A stretch of 64,000 nucleotides of DNA from Heliocidaris erythrogramma (GCA_025617745.1 CM046853.1:55766643-55830642); one strand, 5' to 3'; shown: positions 48,201 to 57,050, counted from the first letter of the stretch. The notes: generated from the letters alone by a model not told the origin. A program made the numbers and translations.

Positions 48201-48478
48201 CAGACGGACCACTCGCAAAGGATGCAGGATCGAAGAAAAAGACTGTGTCCATCATGGAGGACGTTACCGTGGTGAACGATGATGGCAGCCAGAGCAAGCG
48301 AAGCGTGACGGAGGACGAGGAGATGATGGAGTTGAAGAAGAAACAGAAGAAGGAAGGGATGGTGAAAGAGGATGGGAATGGGGATGCTTCATCAAGGGGG
48401 AAGAGAGGTGGGAGGGTGGTCAGGAATGTGCCTCATATCCATGTAAAGGGTGAAAAGAATGAATGTAAACAACAGTGA
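32782..48478 (+). CDS. SPDL1: Spindly homologue, dynein-dynactin kinetochore adaptor (11 coding exons)
   Basis: Joining the exons gives 609 codons (608 residues plus stop); human Spindly is 605. Spindly links dynein-dynactin to the RZZ complex in the kinetochore corona, drives chromosome movement and strips checkpoint proteins. Visible landmarks: the CC1 box LKESEANVHKAATFG (residues 14-28) with the AAxxG that contacts dynein light intermediate chain; heptad coiled coil through about residue 440; the Spindly box GNSLFAEVEDRR (255-266) that binds the dynactin pointed end; a charged, probably disordered tail; and C-terminal CKQQ (605-608), matching the farnesylated CPQQ of the human protein. 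The ATG at 32782 (A at -3, G at +4) aligns with the human start within one residue. All junctions are GT-AG and keep frame. Confidence 0.95.
32944..33489 (+). other. Spindly intron 1 with long pyrimidine tract
   Basis: From about 33163 to 33475 the + strand is almost purely C and T (CTCTCT, CCTTCCCTCTCTTT units), ending about 15 bases before the exon 2 acceptor TTCAATAG. The tract may act as an over-long polypyrimidine tract or adopt triplex structure (inference). Confidence 0.85.
33490..33729 (+). CDS. SPDL1: Spindly coding exon 2
   Basis: Residues 55-134, 240 nt, phase 0 both sides. Begins QLEQEKYSLQMQLANKESME, which aligns with human YEQEKYTLQREVELKSRMLE. Coiled coil with Glu/Lys/Arg-rich heptads. 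Donor CAG|GTAACT. Confidence 0.95.
33730..34176 (+). other. Spindly intron 2
   Basis: 447 bp with a short TTG run (33747-33763). The 18-mer AAGTTTTTCTTTGTCCTA (33870-33887) recurs in intron 3 at 35464-35481. Otherwise plain. Confidence 0.85.
34177..34308 (+). CDS. SPDL1: Spindly coding exon 3
   Basis: Residues 135-178, 132 nt, phase 0. Begins VTNLEDALEDARSKANVTIM; donor AAG|GTAACA, acceptor TTTATTGCAG. Coiled-coil segment, less conserved. Confidence 0.92.
35252..35314 (+). pseudogene. Truncated tandem copy of Spindly exon 4
   Basis: Preceded by the same acceptor context (TTTGTGCTACAG) as exon 4, 343 bp upstream of it. Encodes MQLTSCLKDMGHELDQLRFN against MQLTSRVKDMGHELEQLRFT in the real exon, then breaks off at an inverted-repeat insertion. 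The upstream flank (TTTTGAGTCAAAT...) is duplicated too. It has no donor, so it should not be spliced productively. Confidence 0.88.
35315..35463. mobile_element. Small inverted-repeat element in the exon 4 copy
   Basis: Ends CAGGGCCCTGTTTTATCAAA and, reversed, CAGGGTTCTGTGTCATAAAA, about 149 bp. It lies exactly where similarity of the duplicated exon stops, so it probably inserted into the copy. Confidence 0.6.
35595..35744 (+). CDS. SPDL1: Spindly coding exon 4
   Basis: Residues 179-228, 150 nt, phase 0. MQLTSRVKDMGHELEQLRFT then a Glu/Arg-rich coil ending YSRSLQ; donor CAG|GTAGGT. Aligns with the human segment ending REKEAVSYYNALEK. Chosen over the upstream copy because only this one has a donor and an open frame throughout. 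Confidence 0.94.
35745..37224 (+). other. Spindly intron 4
   Basis: 1.48 kb, mostly AT-rich. Contains a Tigger-like element at 36070-36532. Confidence 0.85.
36070..36532. mobile_element. Tigger/pogo-like MITE
   Basis: Left end CAGTCAAACTCGCCGAAGTC, right end (reversed) GAGTCAACCTCGCTTAAGTC, flanked by TA (36068-36069 and 36533-36534). 463 bp without a transposase frame. The CAGTCAAACTCG ends are typical of pogo/Tigger families. Confidence 0.8.
37225..37323 (+). CDS. SPDL1: Spindly coding exon 5 (Spindly box)
   Basis: Residues 229-261, 99 nt, phase 0. Ends with DPNKKGNSLFAE, nearly identical to human DPNSKGNSLFAE. Ser257 and Phe259 correspond to human Ser256 and Phe258, needed for kinetochore function of dynein-dynactin. 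Acceptor TCTCTTATTCAG, donor GAG|GTAAGT. Confidence 0.97.
38286..39974 (+). mobile_element. Decayed piggyBac-like transposon fragment
   Basis: Bounded by TTAA at 38282-38285 and 39975-39978 with short inverted ends CCCCTAGC / (reversed) CCCCTACC. At 38775-39020 a broken + strand frame begins MTRKQPRK and later reads an acidic stretch, DISSESETKSGDNDWEESDI, like the acidic N-terminus of piggyBac transposases. The two parts are in different frames (a small intron or frameshift), and no catalytic DDD domain remains. The family assignment rests on TTAA plus composition. Confidence 0.5.
40594..41237. mobile_element. TTAA-flanked inverted-repeat element
   Basis: Begins TTAA-AGGACAATTAACCCCA and ends with the diverged reverse complement (GAGGTTAATTTCCC-TTTAA). 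Contains GGAGGCTGCCATTTT and, inverted, GGCAGCCCCCTTATTATTGC. Same TTAA architecture as 23106-23692. Confidence 0.65.
42477..42587 (+). CDS. SPDL1: Spindly coding exon 6
   Basis: Residues 262-298, 111 nt, phase 0. Starts VEDRRQAIEKKMISLQ, completing the Spindly box (human VEDRRAAMERQLISMK). Acceptor ACTTTTTGTAG, donor AAG|GTAAGC. Confidence 0.96.
42588..43353 (+). other. Spindly intron 6
   Basis: Contains a tRNA-derived SINE (about 43036-43250). Acceptor CATTGTCTTGCAG. Confidence 0.85.
43036..43250 (+). repeat. tRNA-derived SINE
   Basis: The head GGTGTCATGGTCTAGTGGAT has an A-box-like TGGTCTAGTGG. A degenerate B box lies near 43082-43105 (GGTTCACAG...GTCCCAGCC). The body contains ACCTGTTGCCAAAAGCC. 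Related heads occur inverted at about 44450-44530. No sign of an intact tRNA fold. Confidence 0.65.
43354..43494 (+). CDS. SPDL1: Spindly coding exon 7
   Basis: Residues 299-345, 141 nt, phase 0. YQIAGLLQMDRGRVAADQVE aligns with human LQIATLLQMKGSQ. The 3' half (from about 43415) is repeated three more times downstream in intron 7. Donor CAG|GTATGT. Confidence 0.95.
43572..43655 (+). pseudogene. Exon 7 tandem copy 2 (frame still open)
   Basis: Reads GLEQLLRQSREEVQTLTQKL then QTLQHQW, followed by a GTATGT donor. The frame is intact, but there is no acceptor with a pyrimidine tract and the 5' half of the exon is missing. Confidence 0.88.
43735..43821 (+). pseudogene. Exon 7 tandem copy 3
   Basis: Same segment with an in-frame TAG (AGCTAGAGT) and a CAG insertion (ACACAGCAGAAG). 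The donor GTATGT is retained. Confidence 0.88.
43861..43926 (+). pseudogene. Exon 7 tandem copy 4 (degenerate)
   Basis: Recognisable from CAGATGTTACGTCAGAGT to CTCCAAACTGTGCAGAAT. A short deletion has removed the exon end and donor. Most diverged copy. Confidence 0.8.
44116..44213 (+). CDS. SPDL1: Spindly coding exon 8
   Basis: Residues 346-377 plus two bases of Lys378; 98 nt, exit phase 2. Contains MDLDGLKRFYQSKLEQAK, aligning with human YYTDLLQMKLDNLNKE. Donor AA|GTATGT. Confidence 0.93.
44280..44530 (-). repeat. tRNA-derived SINE, minus strand
   Basis: On the minus strand: GAGGTGTCATGGTATAATGG (A box), then AGGGTTCGAATCTCAGCC (B box), then a body with GTGTTAAATGGGTACCTGGC and AGCTAAAGCCAGGGTAATAA. 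The internal Pol III promoter boxes are well preserved. Confidence 0.78.
44820..45125 (-). repeat. Diverged relative of the same SINE
   Basis: Shares TACCCTGGCTTTAGCT, TTCAAGGAAT and CAAGTACCCATTTGC with the 44280-44530 copy in the same order. The tRNA end is degraded (GATTTGAACCCTGGACCTC remains). Confidence 0.65.
45813..46000 (+). CDS. SPDL1: Spindly coding exon 9
   Basis: 188 nt; completes Lys378 and runs to the first base of Gly441. KEKEKLERELRSERTKRMSL and later IKSANVMITLKMDELKGKLA match human SESENMKLRAKLDELKLKYE, the end of the main coiled coil. Acceptor TTTACTACGTAG, donor G|GTAATT. Confidence 0.95.
46001..46614 (+). other. Spindly intron 9
   Basis: 614 bp AT-rich intron. Nothing else seen. 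Confidence 0.85.
46615..46725 (+). CDS. SPDL1: Spindly coding exon 10
   Basis: 111 nt, residues 441-478 with split codons at both ends. IIVDKEVKGGYTEKIPIPEK then Lys-rich sequence; the IPIPEKYKKK motif corresponds to human EKVEVPVLKKRRE. Acceptor TATTGTTTTCAG, donor G|GTAATA. Confidence 0.93.
46770..47388. mobile_element. TTAA-flanked foldback element, about 620 bp
   Basis: TTAA-AGAGGAAGTCCACCC at the left, and reversed TTAA-AGGGGAAATCCACCCC at the right. Inner arms also pair: GACGTATCTTGCGAGCTTCC near 47036 against GGAGCTCGCAAGATACGTCA near 47213. Non-coding. Confidence 0.82.
47909..47992. repeat. Perfect GGAGCCAGAAGGGCGTTAAC palindrome, copy C
   Basis: Left arm 47909-47940 and right arm 47961-47992 are exact 32-bp reverse complements around a 20-nt loop. 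The most intact of the four copies, inside intron 10 of Spindly. Transcribed as RNA it would form a stable hairpin. Confidence 0.95.
48084..48478 (+). CDS. SPDL1: Spindly coding exon 11 (tail, farnesylation motif, stop)
   Basis: Residues 478-608 and TGA. A charged, low-complexity tail (TEDEEMMELKKKQKKEGM) ends GEKNECKQQ. Cys605 is the expected farnesyl acceptor; in human Spindly the equivalent cysteine is needed for RZZ binding and kinetochore recruitment. Acceptor TTCCATAACAG. Confidence 0.95.
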
Positions 48479-49510
48479 TAATAATGATATTGGTTCATCA
48501 GAACTATCATCCCTTGCAAATCACACTCTGTAAATGTTTGCGACATGGAACTTTTTGCGAATAGTAATGCCAGCCTTTTTCACATCCAGAAAACTTTTGT
48601 GAATTACAAAAATTTAGTGTTGTGTCAGTTGTCATTCAATAATTTTGCAGCGTCACACTTTCGCGAGTCTGAACCTCTCATGAAATTTGTGAACATTAAA
48701 TGCATGCGGAAGTTTCTGGTTTCAGAGTAGGTTCCATGGCACATGCACTGGCAAGAGTAGACCTGTTCACAAAGTTATTCAAATTTATGGATGTTTCTTT
48801 CCTGGGGACCTAGTAACGAGGTATTCCATTAACCTGTTATTAATGAATGAACTACAATACTTGGAATCCAGTTTGCATACATTACTTGTTGCTATGTCTG
48901 ACAAGCCTCTGACAAGCTTTCAGGTTGTCAAGCAAACAACCTTTGTTTAAAAAGTATGCATAAAAATTGAATATATTTGTGAACAGGTCTATTGCTAGAT
49001 GGTCCATATTCTACTCTCACTGAATTCCTCACTTCAACTCTGGACCCAACACTGTACCTAACCCTGACCATAAACCTAACCTAAAACCAAATCGAAACCC
49101 TAACCCCTAACCATATATATTTGATGAATTAAGGCCCAGAGCTTATGCCAGTCACCCTCATGTAGTGGAGCCCTTACCCTTTGGTTCATGAATGTTTTAT
49201 CCCCAATTTGTGTTTCATTTGTAGGTTCATCATCAAATCTTTGCATACATTTTTCCAAGTATCATTTTTACCCTTATTGGTGCATCAACAGTTTTGCTGC
49301 CCCCCAAAAAATGAAAGCTGCCACACATTTTAAAAACATATTAGCATGAGCATGTAAAACATAGTATAAGCAGTGAAAACTATTTTGTCCAGATATATTT
49401 TGAGACCCTGGGGTGTTCACCCTTTGTTCTCTTTGAATAAGAACAAAAAATCAGAAAAGTGTTTCCCCAGGAATGGTGCAGAAACTCTATTAATTTGAGC
49501 AATAAAAAAA
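48479..49510 (+). other. Spindly 3' UTR and flank
   Basis: Candidate poly(A) signals are ATTAAA at 48695-48700 and AATAAA at 49501-49506 and 49695-49700. Which one is used cannot be decided from sequence. Includes a short run of CTAACC-like sequence near 49058-49110. Confidence 0.45.
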
Positions 49511-49852
49511 AGAAATGTTTTTTTAGGTAAAATATAGTACCGGTATGTCAAAATCGCTTTTCCAATATGTGTTCCTATGCATCTGGATTGTTCCTATTCA
49601 CGCTGGTTTACAGTATTCCAAGTTCAAGCACTTTTATCAAAATGAGTTAATTATTTGGCAACCTGGAGATATCCTTGAGATTTACCTTATTAGTAATAAA
49701 ATTTATCTTCACGTTGTATGAAACCAATTTCACAGACAATCAGAATTGTATCTTGCTATACAACTAACACATGTACATGTATTTCAAAATATCTATATGT
49801 GACATCTGGAACCAGTGTGCCGATTTGAGTAATTTAGGTATTAATTGCAAAG

Positions 49853-49980
49853 TGGAACCTCATAACAAACTATTTGGCACCAAAAAATTACCTTGTGATA
49901 TCAGGGTTTCATAGAAGTGTGACTGTCCATGTTATATTATTATAATGAGATTTCTATGTAGTGAGGTTCCAATGTACTTG
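49853..49980. mobile_element. Short pogo/Tigger-like MITE remnant
   Basis: AAGTGGAACCTCATAACAAA at the left and GTAGTGAGGTTCCAATGTA at the right are diverged inverted repeats of the kind seen in Tigger-type elements, about 125 bp apart. Confidence 0.5.
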
Positions 49981-50669
49981 AATCCTTTCTAAAGTGTACA
50001 AAGTATAATACTCCATGTATATATCACTGAGTATTGTAAAATAATAATCATTGTACATGCATAGAATATGGATAATGAGAATGAATTATATTTATTAATG
50101 AATATCATGGTTACATTGTACTGTCTTTTGTACAGAATTTTAGACTTTTTTACCTCTCAATTTTACTTCTCCTTTTCTTGCTCTATTGCTTGTTCTCTCT
50201 CTCTTTCTCTGTGCATGCACATTTTTGGGTGAGCTTTTGTGGAAGATAACTTACTGACACTTTCATCAGATATTTGAGTGGATAATTATGCAGTTATATT
50301 TATGACATGCATGTGGATATTTATGGAGGTCTTAATTTCAGTTCTGTTCTGTTTTATTCAACGAAGGAAACCCTCAATTCACTGTCCATTTGCAAGTCCA
50401 TGCATTACATGCAAATACAAAACAACATGATGCCATAGTGGAACACGTATTCAAATTAACTAAAGAAATACATGTAGTAAGAAAAAAAGATAACGTATCC
50501 ATACACTACTCCTTGACTATCCCCACCCCTGTGGACAGCTGTTCCAGGACAACTTTGTAGGAAAAGTTGTCACTAATAATTACCCCCCCCCCTTGATAAC
50601 TATCCGCTTAGAAAAAGTATGTATCCCTCCCCTGAAGTGATTATCCCTCATGTCACAAGTAATCACTAT

Positions 50670-50935
50670 GAACACGATGACAAAGAGAGCGGACAAAATA
50701 TACAGCTCCTCATTGTACCCTCCACAATTGCTCTGGTAGACAAAAGAACATCCCTTGGTTGCTATTATGCAAAATAAGTAGAACAGGTGAATATGCATGC
50801 GACACTGTTCTACATGCTTTTACATAAGAGCAATCAAGGGATGTTCTTTTGTCTACCAGAGTAATTGTGGAAGGTACAATGAGGAGCTGTATATTTTGTT
50901 CGCCATGTTCATAGTGAATATTACTCCCTGCTGGT
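50670..50935. mobile_element. Foldback element with 75-bp arms
   Basis: Left arm about 50690-50765 (CAAAATATACAGCTCCTCAT ... TAGACAAAAGAACATCCCTT) repeats in inverse at about 50826-50902 with very few mismatches. The outer parts (TCACTATGAACA) pair less well. Loop about 60 bp. Non-coding. Confidence 0.8.
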
Positions 50936-50997
50936 AGGTGGGGGGTAATTATCGTAGGGGATGGTTGTACCAGGGGGTAGTTGGTCCTGGGTGACAA

Positions 50998-51988
50998 TCA
51001 AGGGAGGTAATTTTCTGAGAATGAAATACATGTAGATAATAATAAAATTTTTTTTTTGAAAATTGTATTACTTAGATTGCACGAGAGGTGTCTTGTTAGA
51101 ATCTTAAAGTGACATGAGAGAGGGAGAGAGAGAGAGAGAAGAAGAAGAGGAGGGTTTCATAATCATAGCAGGAGAGAACGATGGAAAAGGCTATTATGAA
51201 CTGAAAATAACGTGCACTGACCTGTGTAAAATTTAATTGTTAACTCTTAGATTAGAGAGAGCGGGGGGATAGTAGTTTGAAATTACGGGATGATAATATT
51301 CTATCATCACAATGGACATTAAAACACCCCGATAATCCCCCTCGCCCCCACCAGCTTCTATTCGCTACCTCCATTACCTCCATTACCTCCATGATGGTTC
51401 GGCACATATCGTGTGGCTCAGTCACGCGCTCTTTGTGAGGTCTGTACACCAGACAGGGTTAAGACTTGATGTCAAGTACATCTGTCTCCGGTTAAACATT
51501 AGTGACTACTTGATTGCAGCTAGAGTAGATGACGGGCATAAACATAAGTCCCATTCCCTGGTAAAATGGGTCGTTTTTAAAGGCATGCAACAGCCAGGCC
51601 AATCAGGTTGAAAATACTTTGTATAAAACGCTTCTTAAAGTTGTATTACTAACCATTAACAGTCTTGTGAAAAAGTGGCTCCGAAAAAGAGTACATGTAG
51701 TGTGTGTGTGTGTGTGTGAGTGATATCTGATTGCGTATACAAAAAAAATATTTTGCATATAATATTGCATGCATACTTTTCCCCAATTATTTCCTTTGAA
51801 ACTTTTGAAACTTTGAAAAGGTGTGTAGGCTACACAACTGCGAAGGTATGAATGTGGGTTTTGTCACCAACGAATTTTCAAATTAGTATTTTTGTTTGTT
51901 TTCTTATCTCTTGCCTCTCTCTCTTCCTTTCTATTTCTTTCTATCTTTCATTAACTCTAATTTTCCTTCTCGCTCTTTCATTTTCTCA
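50998..51988. other. Non-coding with GA and GT microsatellites
   Basis: GA-rich tract near 51115-51155 and (GT)n at about 51699-51719. No exon supported. Confidence 0.5.
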
Positions 51989-51996
51989 GCTTTCAT

Positions 51997-52210
51997 CACT
52001 GGCGTACTGCTGGGAGGCTTGGGGGATACAGCCCCCCCTCCCCCCCCCCAAAAAAATAATAATAATAAAAAAAAATCCTACCGGATATGTGACAAAATTA
52101 CATTTTCATTCAAAAAAGGTCATTTTTTTTCTCGCTCGTAAGTATTCAGAAATTAGGCCCCGTATGCCTATGCTCAGTCCCCTTAATTTTTTGTGCTCAT
52201 TACGTCACTG
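51997..52210. mobile_element. hAT-type MITE with perfect 8-bp target duplication
   Basis: Flanked by GCTTTCAT at 51989-51996 and 52211-52218. Ends CACTGGCGTA and (reversed) CAGTGACGTA match hAT terminal repeats. 214 bp, AT-rich centre with a C run, no coding capacity. Similar ends to 24698-25897. Confidence 0.85.
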
Positions 52211-53970
52211 GCTTTCATCAACGTCCTTATACATTTATATATAATGCATGCATGGTTGGGTCATTTTAGAAGTTGAAGCGGGATCTGCTATTATCTCCTG
52301 TCCATATCAAATCATCGACCCCGCCACACTTGACAATTCACTTATTTGCAGAACAAAGATGAACAGGATCGAAAATGAGCTCATGCGGGTGGTCGTGGTC
52401 TAAATAAACATCCATCTTTAGAATAAAACTGATAGAAAAAAAAAGATTTATAATCTTCCCCTCCTCTGCTTGCCTGCCCATGCAGGCGCTAATTTGATAT
52501 ATGAGTGACAGCATAAATTGACCACGTGACATGACCTCAGTTGACCCCTTGTTTCGGGACTGACAAGGTCCCTGCATTATCTTTCACTGAATAATTTGTG
52601 AGCCCAAAGATACAGGGGGTGTCGCCGTTGTGTTTGGCTTTGATTTTGTCTTATAAACTCTCTTTAAGATCAAACCAGAGTACCAGACTCCTTGGGTGTA
52701 ATGTCATAGCCACCCGCTATGTTTTACTCAGGAGGGTGATTATATCCGATGGAAGATAAATAAAATCGGTGTCATCCCCATCGGAGTAGTGTGAAATTGA
52801 TAGGATGTTGAATGGACCTGTAGCCTCTTTTCTGTTCAAATAATTATGATCATCCATATCTCAAGTAAGCATCTTAAGTACCATCGTCGTCATCACTACT
52901 CCTATCACGACCCTTGTCGACACCTCCACAACCTTCGTCATTCATAATCATTCATTCATAATCATTCATTCATTATCATCATCATGAGCGTCATCATCAT
53001 CATCATCACCCGCAATCCTACCATGCAAGCTACTCAAGAATGGTAAAAGATGATACAGTAGAAAAGATGTCATTTCGAAGCAATAACAATTTGCCATTTA
53101 ATTAAACACATGAAAAATCAAATCCATCTTCACTTTCGGCCACTCAGATCGTGTACTTGATTTTTAGTCACATTTACTTTTCATGCAACTGGCCCTAGAT
53201 AATGGTCCCTTCTCCCCCCCCCCCCCCCCAAAAAAAAAAAAAATTATGCAAGTGTATCACATCTCTGAGTTTGACATAACAAAGCCTCATAACAAAATAG
53301 GATATCATCTAGTATGAGATTGAGCCTGCTTGCACCCACACCCCGTTTGATGGCTTTTAAAAATCACGACAATTTGTAAACAGGGTTGCCGAAGTAGATT
53401 CCTCCCCCCCCCCCCCCGACCATTTTACCATATTTTTATCACTGTCTGCTTGAGTCAATGCAGTGAGGGTTTTTCAAGTGAAATGAAAATGGTTAAATCA
53501 TGCATTATTATTTACGAATGCTCAAATGAAAGATTGCAAAATATAAAAGAATATAGATTATCCTTTAGTGTTCAGTGCGTTGAAATGGAGATTTGGCACG
53601 ATCTTAAAAACATAAAAATTGAATTTTCTGTGCTTTAAGATTTGAACTTGCGGCTTGCGTGTTTGCATAACCGTATTTCATTTATCCAAGTAGCAAGCCC
53701 CCATTTCTCCTTAATGCTCCTGTGAAAGTCGTTCACTTCGTAGAATGGATCAAAACAACCAATCACCTGTTCTCAAACCAACAACTGTTGTCGACTTGGA
53801 ATGGACTCGTCATCTGTCAAACTCCTTTCGATGATTTTATTCATCATGTTATTCCGATATGTATAATTTGAGTAAAAATATGATATGTCTATTCCTATTG
53901 GAGCCAATGCATTTGTGGCTGTATTGGCGATAATGATACTGTAGCATTATATTTAGTCGTTCGTATACTA
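52211..53970. other. Non-coding stretch
   Basis: Has ATC/CATT short repeats near 52930-53010 and C/A runs at 53213-53242 and 53404-53417. No gene recognised. Confidence 0.5.
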
Positions 53971-54172
53971 GGTGTTTCAAAAATAGTTGACATTTTTTAT
54001 TGTTAATCACTCAAAAATTGTATTATATATTTTTTTAAGTATTCAGCGAAATGTCACAAAATTGCTCCCAATAAACATCCTTGAAAATTACAATGTATAA
54101 ACCTCAGTCTGATACGAGGTATAATTTTTGAGTTATTAACGATCAAAATTGTCCACTATTTTTAACACCTGT
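53971..54172. mobile_element. MITE with AGGTGTTTCAAAAATAG ends
   Basis: AGGTGTTTCAAAAATAGTTG at the left against (reversed) AGGTGTTAAAAATAGTGGAC at the right, with TA-containing flanks. About 200 bp. The interior shows further inverted symmetry (TTAATCACTCAAAAATT / AATTTTTGAGTTATTAA). Confidence 0.72.
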
Positions 54173-54200
54173 ATTTCAAACTATATAATGAAATATGTAA

Positions 54201-54253
54201 GGTAGTAGTAGTGGTAGATGTTGTGGTAGTAGTAGTAGTAGTAGTAGTAGTAA

Positions 54254-54327
<74 letters not shown>

Positions 54328-54328
54328 A
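54201..54328. repeat. (GTA)n trinucleotide microsatellite
   Basis: About 40 GTA units with few interruptions. It explains the poly-threonine open frame on the minus strand, which is not a gene. Confidence 0.97.
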
Positions 54329-54598
54329 TTGGGTAAACCGTCCTCTGGGAGTTGGTTAACATTGAGTCCTTGACCAAATAAAGTACGACATAAGCATAAG
54401 TTTTTACTGAGTATCCAGGAGTGGGCCTATTATCTGAAAGGAGTGTTTGTACGTCATGACTTTTACTTCAAAGTTGTATGAGTCATACTAATGAAGAAGT
54501 TTGAAGTTCGTAAACATTTTGAATTTCTGTTTACTTCCTGTAGATATATTGATAGAGTAGTGATGAATTAGTGATAAATATGAAATTGCTTTTATCAT

Positions 54599-54734
54599 TA
54601 CATAAAAATAATATAATATAATGTAATATATGATATAATATATTATAATATAATAAAATATAATATAATATAATATAATATAATATAACGATATAATGAT
54701 ATAATATTATGTAATAAAATTATATAATATGATA
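54599..54734. repeat. (TATAA)n-type AT pentamer array
   Basis: Tandem AATAT units with variants. Entirely A/T apart from scattered G and C. Confidence 0.9.
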
Positions 54735-54959
54735 CTTCAATTACAGATGTAACATCAGTGGTTGCCATTATAAGAACAAGCTTGCATTTGCTCTTCGCTC
54801 GCTTGCAAAAGGGAAATTTGATAATCGGGCATTAGACAACAATCCCGTGTCGAAATTATGCTCATAAGCCCATGAGGAGAAGCAAAGGGGAAAATTGAGT
54901 AAGAAAACAAAGAATGAAAAGGAAAAGGTCGTATAAGCGTTTGAGCTTAAGAGGTCGCG

Positions 54960-55344
54960 CTTGAACAAAAACAAAACTGAACTCAAACTTCGCTTGTGTC
55001 AACTTCACTGCTTGAATCTTCACAATTCACAGTGTGAGCGCGACAGACATCTGTCATCCCCGCCACTGGACTCGCACTTTAACCCTTTGATTGTCAAACA
55101 CTTTGATTACTTCTCCTACACCTGCCGATCTCTATTGACTTCACCACGATAACCACCAGTGTTGAAATTGCTTTGTGGTTGCCTACCAAAGACATTTTGG
55201 ATTTGGGGAAATATCTCTTGGAATATATCTGGTCTACCGGTACAAATTGACGTTTTGGGAGGACCAGACGGAAGTTGTATGAGCTAGTGGGCCGAAACTT
55301 CTGGGGACCCGGTGATCAACAACTCGACCTCCTTGCCTCGAAAG
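54960..55344 (+). other. Candidate untranslated first exon ending at a strong donor
   Basis: GC-richer, non-repetitive stretch ending CCTCGAAAG|GTATGT at 55344/55345. Might be the 5' exon of a + strand gene continuing rightward. No start codon with a long frame. Weak evidence from composition and donor only. Confidence 0.22.
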
Positions 55345-56250
55345 GTATGTGCGTGGCGATTAATCTTATTTCATGTACCTTATTCTCAATCAAACAAACA
55401 TTTTCTCCATGAGCATATTATGCATTTCAAGATTACATATTACCTTACGTATGTATATATATATAATATATAGTGTAATAAATGAGAGGTGAAATGAAAA
55501 CGCATGTGTGAAGTGAGAAAACTAGAGGGAAATTGTTTTTCTTTTAATTAGATTTTAAAAAGGAGGGAAATAGAGATAAGCTAGGCTTGCATGGTTATGA
55601 CATTTAATAGGTAAATGAAGAAACAACAGCAACAAATATATACGGGACCATCCACAAGCACAGTCATTTGTTTTGAAACTTCATAGGGGTACCGTGCAGG
55701 TAAAACACTGTTTCCAGCTTTCGTGGTGTGATGGTAGTTATAAGAAATACAAGAAAAGAAAAAGGATTAGAACGGATTTTGAGGCCTGTGGATTGGGTAC
55801 CGTGAAATGGAGACAAAGGGGTCTACGTTAGATCTATATCAGGTTTTAAAAAATCCAGTATCTGTACATTCTGATAATGATATTTCAAAAAGCTATGATT
55901 ACTAATAACAATCTGTGAGTCCCCCACCCCCCCCCCCCCCACCCCCTATTTGTCACCTGTCGGCTCCTGTTGCTTTGGATAGATACTCTGTACAAGGGTG
56001 CGATGGCATGACAAATGTTAGTGATCAATGCCAATAATGTAGGCCAAAAAATGATAACAGTAACTGTGTTGTTCAAACCAAGGAAGTACTATAGGAAAGC
56101 TTGCCTAGTACCTCCTTGTTTAAACCCTCTCTCTTCCTGTTCTTTTCTCTTGTTCTCTCCTTCCTTTTCGTTATGATTAAGGCCTAACTGACTCGGCTTT
56201 AGATTAATAAAGCAAAATGATGCATTTTGTAAACACCGTCGTATTCCCCA
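55345..56250. other. Non-coding stretch
   Basis: A C-rich run near 55921-55946 and a short inverted motif (CTTGCCTAGTACCTCCTTG near 56100) that recurs in reverse at about 63213-63240. Otherwise nothing recognised. Confidence 0.5.
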
Positions 56251-56278
56251 AACAATGAAAAGTATCCATGGTTATACT

Positions 56279-56383
56279 AGAGAGAGGGAGGGAGAGGGAG
56301 AGGGAGAGAGAGAGAGAGAGAGAGGTAGGTGGCTTGGGCCCATGGTGAAATAAAGATAATAATTTTTTTTTTTTTTTTTTTTT
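56279..56383. repeat. (GA)n and poly(T) tract
   Basis: GA-rich microsatellite (56279-56325) followed by a T run (56363-56383). Confidence 0.9.
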
Positions 56384-57029
56384 AAGCAGCATCAACCCCA
56401 CGATCTGACCCCAACCTCCATCCCCATCCCCGCCTCATTTATGTATGAATCGATCCCACCTCCCTGAACCGCCCTTCTCATATTTCAATTTGCAAATCAT
56501 GTGTGACCATAGATGAAAGTAGGTCAAGTCAACGGACTACCGTACTGACTGACTGAGAAGAGCCAGGATGGTTCCAGTAGTTGAATCTCCTTCCTTAATT
56601 TTATCTGTTTATTTTACCGTATTTCCCGGTATGACGTCCATGGTGGAACCAGGGGTGTCGTTCCATGTTCAGAAGAAGGGGGAGGGATAGGCAACGCATT
56701 TATTGGAAGCAAATGGTGCATGCGATGCTCAGTTGATCCCATAATTACTGGAGCAACTGCCCCAAACCATTCTAGCACCGATATTGAACCATAATTATAT
56801 ACATGTATATATGGTCTGTCTTGAAATCAACACAAAACTTTACTAAAGGATCAGTTGTATTTGACATCACTTTATACAGAAGATAATAAAATATAAAGGT
56901 GTGGTACCCAACATCCGGCAAAGGTATATTGTGTTTAAATAAGTGAAAATTGATTCTTACTTTAATGATTTGTAACGACATGGGATCAACATCTTTTAAC
57001 CCCCCCCCCAAAAAAAAATGAACAACTTA

Positions 57030-57050
57030 CCCCCCCCCCCCCCCCCCCCC
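57030..57050. repeat. Poly(C) tract of 21
   Basis: Uninterrupted C run, with a second shorter C/A run just before it. Confidence 0.93.

Noticed and set aside
54162-54377. Poly-threonine open frame on the minus strand
   Set aside because: Produced by the GTA trinucleotide microsatellite.
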